From Dyella amyloliquefaciens (GTDB taxonomy: Bacteria > Pseudomonadota > Gammaproteobacteria > Xanthomonadales > Rhodanobacteraceae): 64,000 bases of DNA. Positions 38,501 to 47,936 of this stretch are shown one piece after another. The position numbers and the translations under genes were made by a program. How positions within the stretch are numbered: position 1 is the stretch's first letter; every line of letters starts with the position of its first letter. The stretch lies in contig NZ_SAYT01000007.1 of assembly GCF_004296575.1 (NCBI RefSeq), forward strand, positions 310,001-374,000, given 5' to 3'. The notes beneath the pieces are model-generated. The model worked only from the letters and a program-made list of their open reading frames with translations, searched no databases and was not told the DNA's origin.

Positions 38501-39218
38501 GAGCTTCGGCTTCGGCATCGCTGGCGCTGGCCACGCGGTGCTGGAGATGGTCGAGTGCCATAGAGGCTTCGGGCAGTGCGCGGCCCTCCAGGCGCAGGCT
38601 CTCGTACGGCTGCTTCAGCAGCGGCTTGAGTGCGCGCTGAAGGTCATCCGGGCCGGACCACCAGCCCATGATCGATGCGGCACCGTCGCGGTCCAGCGGA
38701 AAGAAGTGGCAGCGCCAGTAGTCGCGTACCGTTTCCGCCAGCAGCGCGCTTTCGTCGGTTTCGGTGTCCTGTACGAAGGGATGGCCACTGTCGAACGCAT
38801 GCTGGCTGAGCATGCGCTGGCACCATGCGTGGATGGTGTGGATGGCGGCTTCGTCCATCCATTGCGCCGCCAGTTCGAGTTGGCGCGCGGCACGCGCCCT
38901 TGAATCGTCATCGGGATAGACGGCAATGAGTTCGCGCAGGAAATCATCGGGCACATGCTGGCCGCGGAATGCGTCGGCAGCTTCGCCCAGTCGCTCACGG
39001 ATGCGTTCGCGCAATTCGGCCGTGGCCGCCTTGGTGAAGGTAAGTACGAGGATCTGAGCGGGCAACAGCGGCGTGCCGCCCGGCGCACCGTGGCCAAGCA
39101 CGAGTCGCAGGTAGAGCGCGGCAATCGTCCAGGTCTTGCCCGTGCCCGCGCTGGCTTCGATCAGTTGGATGCCCTGCAGCGGCAGGTGCAGCGGCTTGAG
39201 GGGAGCCATGGTGCTCAT
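35553..39218 (-). CDS. recB: Exodeoxyribonuclease V subunit beta
   Basis: RecB (1221 residues) is the 3'-5' helicase and nuclease of RecBCD, which processes double-strand breaks and degrades foreign linear DNA. Walker A is ASAGTGKTWT near residue 24; the UvrD-type motifs LIDEFQDTDPLQW and TIHKSKGLEYPLVLLP follow. The C-terminal nuclease centre YVIDYKSNKLG is present (about residues 1115-1125), so the nuclease should be active. The start overlaps the recC stop as ATGA. Confidence 0.96.
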   Translation of the reverse strand: MSTMAPLKPLHLPLQGIQLIEASAGTGKTWTIAALYLRLVLGHGAPGGTPLLPAQILVLTFTKAATAELRERIRERLGEAADAFRGQHVPDDFLRELIAVYPDDDSRARAARQLELAAQWMDEAAIHTIHAWCQRMLSQHAFDSGHPFVQDTETDESALLAETVRDYWRCHFFPLDRDGAASIMGWWSGPDDLQRALKPLLKQPYESLRLEGRALPEASMALDHLQHRVASASDAEAEARRLWLADVDGIEALFAEALQQGALNATKMKREKVLIELALLRQWAQGLGDADDTLPRYAQGALNSALKKGAQPLVHDAFAAIESCVAEHKTLTPLRGPILAHATLWVSQRLEQTKQRRAQLGFDDMLRRLDGALHSAAGVRLADTIATQYPVALIDEFQDTDPLQWRIFHRVYGDRAAKGLLLIGDPKQAIYGFRGADIHTYIRARSTARQPTWTLDTNYRSTRALVDAVNQVFAHAEQHSEGAFAFGHGKNALPFHPVAARGRADELVLDGKPLPPLQLAVHDASEAISSGAYTDLMAKQAAAYLVDLLSAAQEGRCGFQADGGALKPLKPGDIAILVRKGSEASRVREELQRRGLRSVYLSDRDSVYASAEATDLLRWLRACAEPGSDRAMRAALATPTLGQSDDELDRLNLDEQHWEACGERFRQLHNAWLRHGVLAMLHDLLHAFDLPARLLARLDGERALTNLLHLAELLQHAAASLDGEHALIRHLATQIAHATDAQSETAEEQIVRLESEAELIKVITIHKSKGLEYPLVLLPFACSMREVDAKGSFVWHDEHGESRMDLAANDSAWMQAERERLQEDLRLLYVALTRARYACWLGIACYRVGNSKTPALHKSAFGHVLSGGEVIQPQDLLPRLQALRGDHPGLHIQTLPAPATHPLKPTSDAVAPLWEARIYQGRPTERWWVASYSSLKYAESDEIRAPAPETANQDILIELGTEQPAPSELVPAPAQGMHAFHAGAEAGTFLHDLLEWTADEGFADVSRDTVALEKEIARRCQRRGWQASIPLLSHWLPSLIRAPLPLPDGAVASLADMDSYYAELEFWFEAQHVDTLALDRLVTTHTLEARPRQALLADHINGLLKGFIDLVAEYRGRYYVIDYKSNKLGTDASAYTRDAMRDSVLRERYDLQYAIYTLALHRQLRARLPGYDYERHMGGVAYLYLRGIDGASGGVHGERLPYALIDAMDRLFAEGGRAHAA

Positions 39219-42200
39219 GCGTCCTCTCCCTTGGCCGTGACATCCAGCAGTGGCCGGTAGATGTCCAGCCAGCGGGTAAATCCGCCGGTTTCCATCGCGT
39301 CAAAGTTCGGCCATGCGCGGGAAAGGTAGGGATCTTCTTCCACCTCGCCGCGAGCCAGGTAAAAGCCGCTGCCTTCGTATGCGGCCAGTGCCTGTTTCCT
39401 GGCCGTTTCCTCGTCTCCACCCAAAAGCCATGCGAAGGCGGTCTTGCGTGCCAGCGGCAGCGGGCCGCGCATGCCCTCCCGCAGCGTTGCAAGCAGCGTG
39501 TCGAGCCATGCGCCGGCCTCGGCCGGATCGAGCGCGCGCATCACCAGTTGCGTGTCCTGGCTCACCACGCGGGTCTGCATGCTCAAGCCTTGCGCGTGCG
39601 CCAGCAGATGGATGATCCAGGGTGCAAGCAATCGATCGAAACGGATATCGCCGTTCTTCTGCAGCAGCTTGCCGATCACGAGTTCCAGCCGGGCATGGGG
39701 CGTCGCATCGCCGCGGCGCAGGTCGGTCAGCCAGTCTTCCACTTTCACGCCATGCGCGGCGTACTGCAGCTCGATCTTGTCGGGTAGCAGGGGCCAGCGC
39801 TGGTCGGCTTGCCGCCATGCGTTGGCCAGCGCGGAGCCTTCGCGATGCAGTGACTGCTCGGTCAGTGCACCAAAGCCCCCCGGTGGCAACGCACCCTGGT
39901 CGACGAGTTGGCGGGTGGCCACGTCGATGGCGGCCGGTTCGTTGCCAGCCATGGTCGACGCACGCAGCACCGCAGCCATGGCGAGATGCTGCTCCAGGGC
40001 ATTGAGGCCGAACGATTCGTCGTCAGGCGCTTCTTCATCGAGCTCGCCGAAATGAACCTTCAGCCGCTGGTTGAAGAAATACCGCACCGGGCGGCTGATG
40101 AAGCCTTGCAGCTGACCCACGCCGATGGCGGCGTCCGGCTGCCATTCGGACAGCGGCGAAGCGATCGCCGACGCATCCGGCGAGCGATGGGCCTGGCGCC
40201 ATTCGCTGGCATAGGTGAACAGGCGCGGATCGGTTCCTGCACTGAAATAGCGCCGACTGAAGGGCTGCAGCGGATGCTCGATGGTCAATGCATCGAGCAG
40301 CTGTTCCGCGTGTGTATCTTCGCCGGTGTCTCCGTGCCAGCCCGCGGCGATGTAGTCGCGTAGCTGCCCGACGAGTACCGAGGGAGGCAGCGGGCTGTTG
40401 TCGCGCACGTTGCGGCCCACCCAGCTGATATGCAGCGCATCGCGCGCGGATACCAGGGCTTCCAGGAACAGATAACGGTCGTCTTCGCGGCGCGAGCGAT
40501 CGCCCGGTCGCGCGTGTCCGGGCTGTGCCATCAGGTCGAAATCGGCGGGTGCCTGGCGACGCGGATAGTCGCCATCGTTCATGCCGAGCAGGCACACCAC
40601 GCGGAACGGAATGGCGCGCATGGGCATCAGCGTGCAGAAGCTGATCGCGCCTCCCATGAAACGCTGCGAAAGACGATGTTCGTCCATGCTGCCCAGCCAG
40701 TGCTCGCGCACGATGCCGATCGGCACTGGCATGGCGAAATCGCCTTCGGCACAGGCGTCGCGCCATGCGTCCAGGGCATCGCCCAGGCGCGAGAGGCGAT
40801 CGCCATCGTCCGCATCGGCGGCGTCGAAGAAGGTGTTGAGCAGCGCGTGCAGGCGTTCATGCCATTGCGTCGGTGTCGCTGGTTCGCGCATCAACTGCCA
40901 GTAATGTTCCAGCTGGTCGAGCAGCAGGATCAGCGGGCCGATCTGCGCGGCGTCGAGTCCGCCGACATCGCCATACGGGGCAATGCCTTGCCAGGTACCG
41001 CCATCGCCCACGGCATAGCCGAGCAGCATGCGTCGCAGGCCGAAGCGCCAGCTGTTCTGTTCGATGCCGGGAAGATCAAGGCTTTGCTTCTGAGTGGCGT
41101 CGAGTCCCCAACGGATACCGGCGCCTTCGATCCAGCGGCGCAGCGTCGGCAACCCCCCTTCGTCGATGTCGAAGCGCGACCGCAGGGACGGTACATCCAG
41201 AAGGTCCAGCAGGCTGCTTACCGCGAAACGCGAGTCGGGCAGTGACAGCAGATGCTCCAGCGCGACCATCAGCGGCTGGGTACCGCGCGCGGGTTGATCG
41301 GCCACGGAGTAGGGCAGGTGGCGCGCATCATCCAGAGGCAGGCGCCCGAAGACGGCCTGCACATGAGGTGCATAGGTCTGGATGTCGGGCACCATCACGA
41401 TCACGTCGCGCGGTGAAAGGGGCGCGCCGCGCCGGTTCGCCTCCTCGAACATCGCCAGCAAGCGGTCGTGCAGGATTTCCACCTCGCGCTGCGGGCTGTG
41501 CGCGATATGGAAGTGCAGCGAGTCGTCGCCTGGGCGCCACGGTTTGCGCTGTTCCGGCGTTGCCGGCAGCGGTTCGAGATCGAGAATGGCCTGCTGCATC
41601 TGGCGCAGCAGCGTGCTGCCGTCGGTGTCGGCAAACAGGTCGATGCTGCGGTTCCACGCGGCGAACTGCTGGCGATAGCCGTCCGGGCGATCGAACGCGT
41701 CGAGCAGGCGGATATAGTCGCGCCCCTGCCGCCCCCAGGCGGCCAGCAGCGGATTGGCGTGCAGGTGGAGATCTTCGTAGCGCGGTTCGGCCGGCAGCCC
41801 CGGCTTGCCGGCATGACGGCGCTGGGCCGCCTTGAGCAGCTCGCGATCCTCGATGATGTCGGCCCAGTAATGGCGACACGGATTGGCCACCAGCAGCATC
41901 ACCTGGCTGAAACGCGCAAGCGCGGTGAGCGCTTCCAAGGTCTGTTGCGGCAGTGACGAGATGCCGAAGACCACGATGCGGCGAGGCAGATGGGCCGGGC
42001 GTGTCTCCATGCTCGCAATGCGCTGCAGGAAGGCCTGGTGCACGGCAGCGCGGTGGTTGTGGCGCTCGGGGCCCACATCGTCCAGCAGCAACTGCCAGAG
42101 CCGCGCCTGCCAGCGCTGGTCGGGTCCCAGCGAAGCGTGGCGATCACGCAGGTCGTCGCGCAGCTGGAACTGCCCCTGTTCCCAGTCGGCCAGCCAGTCG

Positions 42201-42700
42201 GCACGATACACCTGATACTGGTCGAACAAGTCGGCGACCCGCTCGGCCAGCTGGAAGCGCTTGCGCTCGTCGGGATCGTCGCGGAGGAAGTCGCGCAGCG
42301 GGGTGAAGTCTGCCTCGTGCAGGTGCTCGGGCAGCAGGCGCAGCAAGCGCCAGCACAGGCGCGATTTGTCGAACGGCGAGGTGGTCGCCACGGCTTCGCG
42401 ACCGAGCACGCTGCGATAGGCAGCCCAGAGGAATCGACCGGGCAGCTGCACGTCGATGGCCGCGCTGATGCCCAGCCCACCATGCTCTGCCGGTCGCGCC
42501 AGCGCCCACTTCAGCCATTGGGCGATGCCGTTGCTCTGCACCAGCATCAACTCGTCTTCCAGCGGTCGCAGTGGCGCGCGCGCAAGCCAGGCGGTCAGCA
42601 GGTCACGCAGGTCTTCCATGCGATTGCCATGGATGACCATGAGGCCAGGCTTGATCGGGGCCTCGAAGGGCAGGTCCAGGCTGTGGCTCACGGCAGGCAC
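39215..42700 (-). CDS. recC: Exodeoxyribonuclease V subunit gamma
   Basis: RecC (1161 residues) is the Chi-recognition scaffold of RecBCD. It begins with the conserved GLMVIHGNRMEDLRDLL and has VQSNGIAQWLKWALA about 30 residues later; PMRAIPFRVVCLLGMNDGDYPR lies in the region of the inactivated helicase motifs. It is the first gene of the recC-recB-recD operon. The TonB-dependent receptor gene ends about 100 bases upstream on the same strand, so a promoter should lie between 42701 and 42802. Confidence 0.95.
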   Translation of the reverse strand: MPAVSHSLDLPFEAPIKPGLMVIHGNRMEDLRDLLTAWLARAPLRPLEDELMLVQSNGIAQWLKWALARPAEHGGLGISAAIDVQLPGRFLWAAYRSVLGREAVATTSPFDKSRLCWRLLRLLPEHLHEADFTPLRDFLRDDPDERKRFQLAERVADLFDQYQVYRADWLADWEQGQFQLRDDLRDRHASLGPDQRWQARLWQLLLDDVGPERHNHRAAVHQAFLQRIASMETRPAHLPRRIVVFGISSLPQQTLEALTALARFSQVMLLVANPCRHYWADIIEDRELLKAAQRRHAGKPGLPAEPRYEDLHLHANPLLAAWGRQGRDYIRLLDAFDRPDGYRQQFAAWNRSIDLFADTDGSTLLRQMQQAILDLEPLPATPEQRKPWRPGDDSLHFHIAHSPQREVEILHDRLLAMFEEANRRGAPLSPRDVIVMVPDIQTYAPHVQAVFGRLPLDDARHLPYSVADQPARGTQPLMVALEHLLSLPDSRFAVSSLLDLLDVPSLRSRFDIDEGGLPTLRRWIEGAGIRWGLDATQKQSLDLPGIEQNSWRFGLRRMLLGYAVGDGGTWQGIAPYGDVGGLDAAQIGPLILLLDQLEHYWQLMREPATPTQWHERLHALLNTFFDAADADDGDRLSRLGDALDAWRDACAEGDFAMPVPIGIVREHWLGSMDEHRLSQRFMGGAISFCTLMPMRAIPFRVVCLLGMNDGDYPRRQAPADFDLMAQPGHARPGDRSRREDDRYLFLEALVSARDALHISWVGRNVRDNSPLPPSVLVGQLRDYIAAGWHGDTGEDTHAEQLLDALTIEHPLQPFSRRYFSAGTDPRLFTYASEWRQAHRSPDASAIASPLSEWQPDAAIGVGQLQGFISRPVRYFFNQRLKVHFGELDEEAPDDESFGLNALEQHLAMAAVLRASTMAGNEPAAIDVATRQLVDQGALPPGGFGALTEQSLHREGSALANAWRQADQRWPLLPDKIELQYAAHGVKVEDWLTDLRRGDATPHARLELVIGKLLQKNGDIRFDRLLAPWIIHLLAHAQGLSMQTRVVSQDTQLVMRALDPAEAGAWLDTLLATLREGMRGPLPLARKTAFAWLLGGDEETARKQALAAYEGSGFYLARGEVEEDPYLSRAWPNFDAMETGGFTRWLDIYRPLLDVTAKGEDA

Positions 42701-42802
42701 GGGGCGGTTTCGCTCATGGGGGCATTCTCGCCGAGCGGGCGAAGGATGTCCCGTATCCTGCCGGGCCGCCGTCCCAGGACCTGAGAAGGCGGCCGGGTTC
42801 GA

Positions 42803-45256
42803 TCAGAACGTGTAGCGCACCCGTCCGTACCAATAGGCCCCGTTGATGCCGATGGGCGAAATCACGTCGTAGGGGAAGTTGCCTGCGTAGTTGATGTCGC
42901 TGTTGGAGCGCGTCGGGTACTGGTTGGTGAGGTTGTAGCCGCCGATGGCGAAACTCAGCTGGGGCGTCAGCTTGAACTCCGCCTCGGCATCGAGCTGCCA
43001 GCGGGCGGCGTAGGTCTGCGTGGGTACGTAACCGTCACCGAAGTCGAACACGCGGGTGACCGCACCCTGGCGTGTGACACGGCCCAGCAGGTTCCAGCGC
43101 GTGCTGCTCCAGTTGGCGGTGAACGAGCCGCGTTGCTCGGGCGCCGCATCGGTGAGGGTGTTGCGCTCCTCCACGCCGAACAGCACGTTGCCGGCCCCCG
43201 TGGCCGCCAGTGCCGCCGGCGTATCCATCACATGGCGGATGTCGGTGTGGTTGTGGCTATAAGCCAGGGTCAGCAGCAACCCGCCGCCGGCCAGCGGCGT
43301 GCGGTAGTTGCCCACCAGCTCGACGCCACGCGTACGCGTATCCACGGCATTGGTGAAGAACGCCACGCTCTGTACGCCCGCCACACCGAAGTGCTGCAGG
43401 ATGTAATCCTTCAGGCCCGGACTGTCGATGGTTTCGGAGAGCGTGACGCGATGGTCGATGTCGATCTGGTACGCATCGAGGCTGAAGTCGAAGTGCTCAT
43501 CGATCTGGCCGGTGAAGCCGACGCTGGCGTTGCGCGACTTCTCGGGACGCAGCGACTGCGCGCCCAGGCCCTGGGCAATCGGGTTGTTCACCGAGAGGAT
43601 GCGACCGGTGACCAGCTTGCCATCAGCGCCGTAGCCGGTGGTGGTGGCTTCGTAGCCGATCTGGCTCAGCGAGGGCGCGCGGAAGTTGTTGGAATACGCG
43701 GCGCGTAGCGCATACCCCGGCGCGAACTCCCAGCGGCCGCTCAGCTTGCCGCTCCAGTTGCCGCCGAAATCGCTGTAATGCTCGTAGCGCGCGGCGGCGT
43801 CGACGAAGATGTGCTCGGTCACGTCACTGGACAGCTCGCCATAGGCAGCCCCCACGTCGCGCGAGAGATTCGCCGCATCCTGCGGCTGCAGTCCACCGCC
43901 GGCCTGTGCGCCGACCGGTGCATCGACGTAAGGCCCGGCCGCGTAGGAGGCGACATCGCCCGGCAGCGTGCGGAAGTTCTCGTGCCGGTACTCCACACCC
44001 GCGGCCAGGGTGGCCACGCGCGAGCCGACGCCGAAATCCCGGCTGAAATCGCCGTTGACGCTGCCCTGGTTGAAGCGATAACTGCCGATATGGAACGAGG
44101 TGGGGCTTTCCGGCCCGAGCGAAGCGTTGAGCGAGTCGCGCAGGTCGTAACCGAACGCGTTGCTGCCCCAGTTGAGGCTGCCGTCGTAGCGCCAGTCGCC
44201 CAGCAGGCCGCGCACGCCGGCGGCCGTCTGCACGTCGCGGTCGGTACCGATCGATTGCGGCAGGAAGCCGTCGGGATAGATCGACGTGACGTTCGCGCTG
44301 CTGTCCGGGTAGCGGAAATAGTTGTCGCCGATGCTGTGGCGTTGGGTATAGGTGCCGAACCAGTACAGCGTGGCGTTGCCACTCAGTGGCACCTCGCTGT
44401 TGAGCCAGCCGTTGTAGCTCTCGGCTTTCGGATCGCCCGCCGCGTAATTGCGCTGACCACGCAGGGCCAGGTTGGCCGGCGTGGGATCGGCCAGCCAGTC
44501 CGGCACGGTGTCGTAACCGGCACGATTGGTGGAGCCGTGGTTGTTCGCCTCCAGGCCAAAGCGGAAGAAGCCGGTACCGGCCAGGCGCGTACCCCACTTG
44601 GCGGCGGCATAGCCGGTGTCGCCATCGGTGATGTCTCGGTCGTTCGGGCGGAAATGCGTGTGATACGCGCCGCCGGTTGCCGTCACCTCGCCGCCTTCTG
44701 GAGCGTCATCGAGGATGATGTTCACCACGCCCGCGATGGCATCGGAGCCGTACTGCGCGCCGGCGCCGTCGCGCAGTACTTCCACCCGCTTGATCGCGCT
44801 GATCGGAATGGCGTTGAAATCCACCGGCGTGGTGCCGCGGCCGATCTTGGTGTCGGTATTGACCAGCGCCGAGGTGTGGAAGCGCTTGCCGTTCACCAAC
44901 ACCAGCACCTGGTCGGGCGACAGACCACGCAGCTGCGCTGCGCGCACATGGTCCGAGCCGCCCGAGTTCGACTGGCGCGGGAAGTTGAAGGAAGGCAGCA
45001 GGGTGGCCAGGGCCTGGCCCAGTTCGCCGTTCACCGCACCGGCGGCGCGCAGGTCGTCCTGCGTGAGCACGTCGACCGGCACCGGCGATTCCAGCGCAGT
45101 ACGGTGGCTGGCGCGGACACCGGTAACGATCACCTGGTCGAGCGTCTTCGCCTGGCCGTCGTCGGGTTGGGATTGCGCATGGGCAGCGGATGCCGACCAC
45201 GCTGCGATCAACACGGGCAGGAGACGGCGGCGCAAAGGCCTCGCATGGCTGGGCAT
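42803..45256 (-). CDS. TonB-dependent outer-membrane receptor
   Basis: The 817-residue protein has a signal peptide ending SAAHA|Q, a TonB-box-like DQVIVTGVR near residue 40, a plug domain with VLVLVNGKRFHTSAL and VEVLRDGAGAQYGSDAIAGV, and a C-terminal beta-barrel ending in phenylalanine (VRYTF). It imports a ligand across the outer membrane with energy from TonB-ExbB-ExbD, none of which is encoded here. The ligand cannot be read from the sequence. The next gene upstream is divergent, and no dedicated regulator or sugar-use genes adjoin it. Confidence 0.92.
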   Translation of the reverse strand: MPSHARPLRRRLLPVLIAAWSASAAHAQSQPDDGQAKTLDQVIVTGVRASHRTALESPVPVDVLTQDDLRAAGAVNGELGQALATLLPSFNFPRQSNSGGSDHVRAAQLRGLSPDQVLVLVNGKRFHTSALVNTDTKIGRGTTPVDFNAIPISAIKRVEVLRDGAGAQYGSDAIAGVVNIILDDAPEGGEVTATGGAYHTHFRPNDRDITDGDTGYAAAKWGTRLAGTGFFRFGLEANNHGSTNRAGYDTVPDWLADPTPANLALRGQRNYAAGDPKAESYNGWLNSEVPLSGNATLYWFGTYTQRHSIGDNYFRYPDSSANVTSIYPDGFLPQSIGTDRDVQTAAGVRGLLGDWRYDGSLNWGSNAFGYDLRDSLNASLGPESPTSFHIGSYRFNQGSVNGDFSRDFGVGSRVATLAAGVEYRHENFRTLPGDVASYAAGPYVDAPVGAQAGGGLQPQDAANLSRDVGAAYGELSSDVTEHIFVDAAARYEHYSDFGGNWSGKLSGRWEFAPGYALRAAYSNNFRAPSLSQIGYEATTTGYGADGKLVTGRILSVNNPIAQGLGAQSLRPEKSRNASVGFTGQIDEHFDFSLDAYQIDIDHRVTLSETIDSPGLKDYILQHFGVAGVQSVAFFTNAVDTRTRGVELVGNYRTPLAGGGLLLTLAYSHNHTDIRHVMDTPAALAATGAGNVLFGVEERNTLTDAAPEQRGSFTANWSSTRWNLLGRVTRQGAVTRVFDFGDGYVPTQTYAARWQLDAEAEFKLTPQLSFAIGGYNLTNQYPTRSNSDINYAGNFPYDVISPIGINGAYWYGRVRYTF

Positions 45257-45589
45257 GTGGATTCCTTGGGGTGCAACAGGCCATCGCCTCCGTGCGTATG
45301 GCCGGGGCGGGCTGGGGGTTTGGAAACGAAGGGAAGGGCGAGCGACGGTGGAGCGTCAGCGCTTGCTACATCGGAGCATGGGTGCGCCACGCAACGACAT
45401 CGGATGATCGAGAGCGTTGACCTTCATGTCAGGCAAGCCTGTTTCCCTGGTATGGCTGGCAGTGGGCACGGATGATGATGCGATCCGCAATTATTTGTTG
45501 CATTGCGCAAGTGTCGTTGTCAATACTTTGCGACGACATTCATCGGCGTCTATCCGTATGGATGTCCAAACGAACATAAGGACATAACC
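45257..45589. other. Divergent promoter region, no gene seen
   Basis: About 330 bases between the TonB-dependent receptor and the DUF3574 lipoprotein, which are transcribed away from each other. An AT-richer patch at 45488-45535 probably carries the rightward promoter. I see no clear operator or small gene. Confidence 0.5.
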
Positions 45590-46039
45590 ATGCGTTATCT
45601 GCGATTCGCCTCCACGGTGCTGTGGCTCGGTCTGGCTGCCGGCTGCGCGGCCACTGCGCCTGCCACCCATTCCACGCTGCAGGGCGATGCCGCGCATCCC
45701 GCGCAAACGCAGGGTTGGGTGGAAACCAAGCTCTATTTCGGGCTCGGCCTGGCGGACAATCCTGCTAACGGGGTAAGCGAGCAGGGCTGGCGCAGCTTCC
45801 TCGATGCCGAGGTGACGCCGCGTTTCCCCGACGGCCTGAGCGTGGTGGACGTGTATGGCCAGTGGCAGGGCAAGGGCCAGGCGGTACCCGAGCGCCTGCG
45901 CTCCAAGTTGCTGCTGATCGATTATCCCGACACTCCCGCCAATCGCGACAAGGTCGAAGCGATCCGCGCAGCCTGGAAACAGCGGACGGGCGACCAGTCG
46001 GTGTTGCGCGTGACGCAGCCGGCCGAGGTCTCGTTCTGA
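45590..46039 (+). CDS. DUF3574 lipoprotein
   Basis: The 149-residue product has a lipoprotein signal peptide with lipobox LAAGC (Cys19), so it should be processed by LspA. The rest is a DUF3574 domain: ETKLYFGLGLADN at the start, a LSVVDVYGQWQ strand and the closing KLLLIDYPDTPANRDKVEAI. AAGGA lies 7 bases before ATG 45590. The family's role is unknown. The stop is one base from the start of the permease gene, so both are probably one operon; a periplasmic helper role for the permease would be speculation. Confidence 0.8.
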   Translation: MRYLRFASTVLWLGLAAGCAATAPATHSTLQGDAAHPAQTQGWVETKLYFGLGLADNPANGVSEQGWRSFLDAEVTPRFPDGLSVVDVYGQWQGKGQAVPERLRSKLLLIDYPDTPANRDKVEAIRAAWKQRTGDQSVLRVTQPAEVSF

Positions 46040-46040
46040 C

Positions 46041-47633
46041 ATGGCTGTGATCGCGCGTCCACGCTGGTTCTCTTCCGGCGATCTCAACGGCTTCCTGGGC
46101 CTGGTGGTCGACAACCTGTCGATCATGGCCTTCCTCGCCACCGCATTGATCGGCATATTCGGTTTCCCTGCCGACATCGTCTTCCTGCGCATGTTTCCCG
46201 GCACCACGTTCGGCGTGCTGCTGGGCAACCTTGCCTACACCGCGATGGCGCGGCGGCTCGCGCAACGAACAGGCCGAGAGGATGTCACCGCCATGCCGCT
46301 GGGCCTGGATGCGCCCACCAGCATCGGTCTCGCCTTGCTGGTGCTGGGCCCCGCGTTCCTGCACTTCAAGCAATCAGGGCTGGATGAGCACGCAGCAGGC
46401 GTGGCGACCTGGCAACTGAGCATGGCCTCGCTGGTGATCATGGGCGTGCTGAAGTTCGTGCTGTCGTTCTTTGGCGGCATGGTGCAGCGGCATGTGCCGC
46501 GTGCCGGCCTGCTGGGCTCGATCGCCGGTATTGCGCTGGTGCTGATGGGCTTCCTGCCGCTGGTGGAGATTCTCAAGCAACCCATCGTGGGATTCGCAGG
46601 CCTGGGTGTCGTGCTTTATGCCTTGGTGGCACGCGCACGCATGCCGTGGGGCTTGCCGGGCGTGCTGGTGGCATTTCTCGTGGCGGCCGGCCTGTACTAC
46701 ACGCTGGGCCCCTTGGGTTGGCTGGGTACGGGCTACCAGGCGCCGGTGGCATGGCAATGGCGCTTCGCGCTGCCGGTGCCGACGCTGGAATGGATCAAGG
46801 GTGTTCCTGCCGTGGTGCCCTACCTGCCGCTGATCCTGCCCTTTGGACTGCTGATGGTGGTGGGCGGCATCAACGTCACGGAAAGCGCGCGTGCTGCCGG
46901 CGACGACTACCGCACCCGCGACATCCTGCTGGTGGAAGCGCTGGCTACCCTCGTTGCAGGCTTCTGTGGTGGCGTGGCGCAGACCACGCCGTACATCGGG
47001 CAGCCGTCCTACAAGGCGATGGGCGCTCGCAGCGGCTACACGCTGCTGACCGGCCTGGTGATCGGGTTGGGCGGCGTGTTCGGTTATCTGTCCAATATCG
47101 TCGAGCTGGTGCCGCTTTCCGTGCTCGCGCCCATCCTCGTGTTTGTCGCCATCGGCATCACGGTGCAGGCGTTCGAGGCGACGCCGATGCGTTATGCGGC
47201 GGCCGTGGTCTTCAGTTTCTTTCCGGCCATCGCGCGCATGGTGACCATCAAGCTGATCGATCCCACCTACGTGCCGGGCGATCGCGTGCAGGCCCTGTTT
47301 TCCGATCGGGCGCATGGGATATCGGAGCTTGCAGTGATCACCGTGCTGGGCAACGGCTTCATCATCACGGCGATGATCTGGGCCAGCTTCCTGGTTGCAT
47401 TGATCGACGGACGAACGTTGCGTGCCGCGTGGATCCTGCTGCTCGGTAGCGCGCTGGCACTGTTCGGCATCATCCACTCGGTGCAGTTGAGTGGCGGCAT
47501 CTACCTGCCGTGGTTGCTCGATGATGCTTCGCGCCTGTTGGTATGGCAGTTTGCCGGCGCCTACGGCGTGCTTGCCATCGTGCTGGTTCTGCTTTCAATG
47601 GCTACGCGGGTCACACATTCCGATGCCGCGTGA
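46041..47633 (+). CDS. NCS2-type (xanthine/uracil/adenine family) permease
   Basis: The 530-residue inner-membrane protein has about 12 hydrophobic segments. Family features include TAMPLGLDAPTSIGLALL near residue 90 and, in the second half, GGINVTESARAAGDDYRTRD followed by CGGVAQTTPYIGQPSYKAMG, matching the NCS2 region that binds the nucleobase. It resembles putative xanthine/uracil permeases rather than any characterised member, so the substrate is open. It is coupled to the DUF3574 lipoprotein gene. Confidence 0.8.
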   Translation: MAVIARPRWFSSGDLNGFLGLVVDNLSIMAFLATALIGIFGFPADIVFLRMFPGTTFGVLLGNLAYTAMARRLAQRTGREDVTAMPLGLDAPTSIGLALLVLGPAFLHFKQSGLDEHAAGVATWQLSMASLVIMGVLKFVLSFFGGMVQRHVPRAGLLGSIAGIALVLMGFLPLVEILKQPIVGFAGLGVVLYALVARARMPWGLPGVLVAFLVAAGLYYTLGPLGWLGTGYQAPVAWQWRFALPVPTLEWIKGVPAVVPYLPLILPFGLLMVVGGINVTESARAAGDDYRTRDILLVEALATLVAGFCGGVAQTTPYIGQPSYKAMGARSGYTLLTGLVIGLGGVFGYLSNIVELVPLSVLAPILVFVAIGITVQAFEATPMRYAAAVVFSFFPAIARMVTIKLIDPTYVPGDRVQALFSDRAHGISELAVITVLGNGFIITAMIWASFLVALIDGRTLRAAWILLLGSALALFGIIHSVQLSGGIYLPWLLDDASRLLVWQFAGAYGVLAIVLVLLSMATRVTHSDAA

Positions 47634-47936
47634 AGGTGCACGGCGGAATTGAGAGTCGTCTCATGGATGACCTGACGTCGGATATCCACAATTCGCCGGC
47701 CTCGCCGAGATGATGACCGGGTACTTGCCTGGGCCGCTTGCCCGCCATCGTCCGGCGAGGTGCCGAAAGACCCCGCATTCATAAGGGGGAGGCAACGTGC
47801 CTGCTGGCACGTGCCGGGTCCATCAGGGATGGTGGATGTGCCGGGTGGTCATTCGTCCAGGGAAGGGCGGGTCCGCCCCATCCGATACCGCTACTGCCGA
47901 TGCGCCGCACGTCGTGCCGCGCATCAGCACCCAAGC
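47634..47936. other. Intergenic stretch, no supported gene
   Basis: About 300 bases between the permease and a convergent hypothetical gene. A GTG-initiated frame with GGGGGAGG upstream begins at 47797 (82 codons) but runs antisense into the neighbouring gene and matches nothing I recognise. Confidence 0.5.

Noticed and set aside
43778-45475. A 565-codon plus-strand open frame opposite the TonB-dependent receptor gene
   Set aside because: It lies entirely antisense to a well-supported gene, has the biased composition of a high-GC shadow frame, and shows no domain. The long plus-strand frames opposite uvrA, recB and recC are the same artefact.
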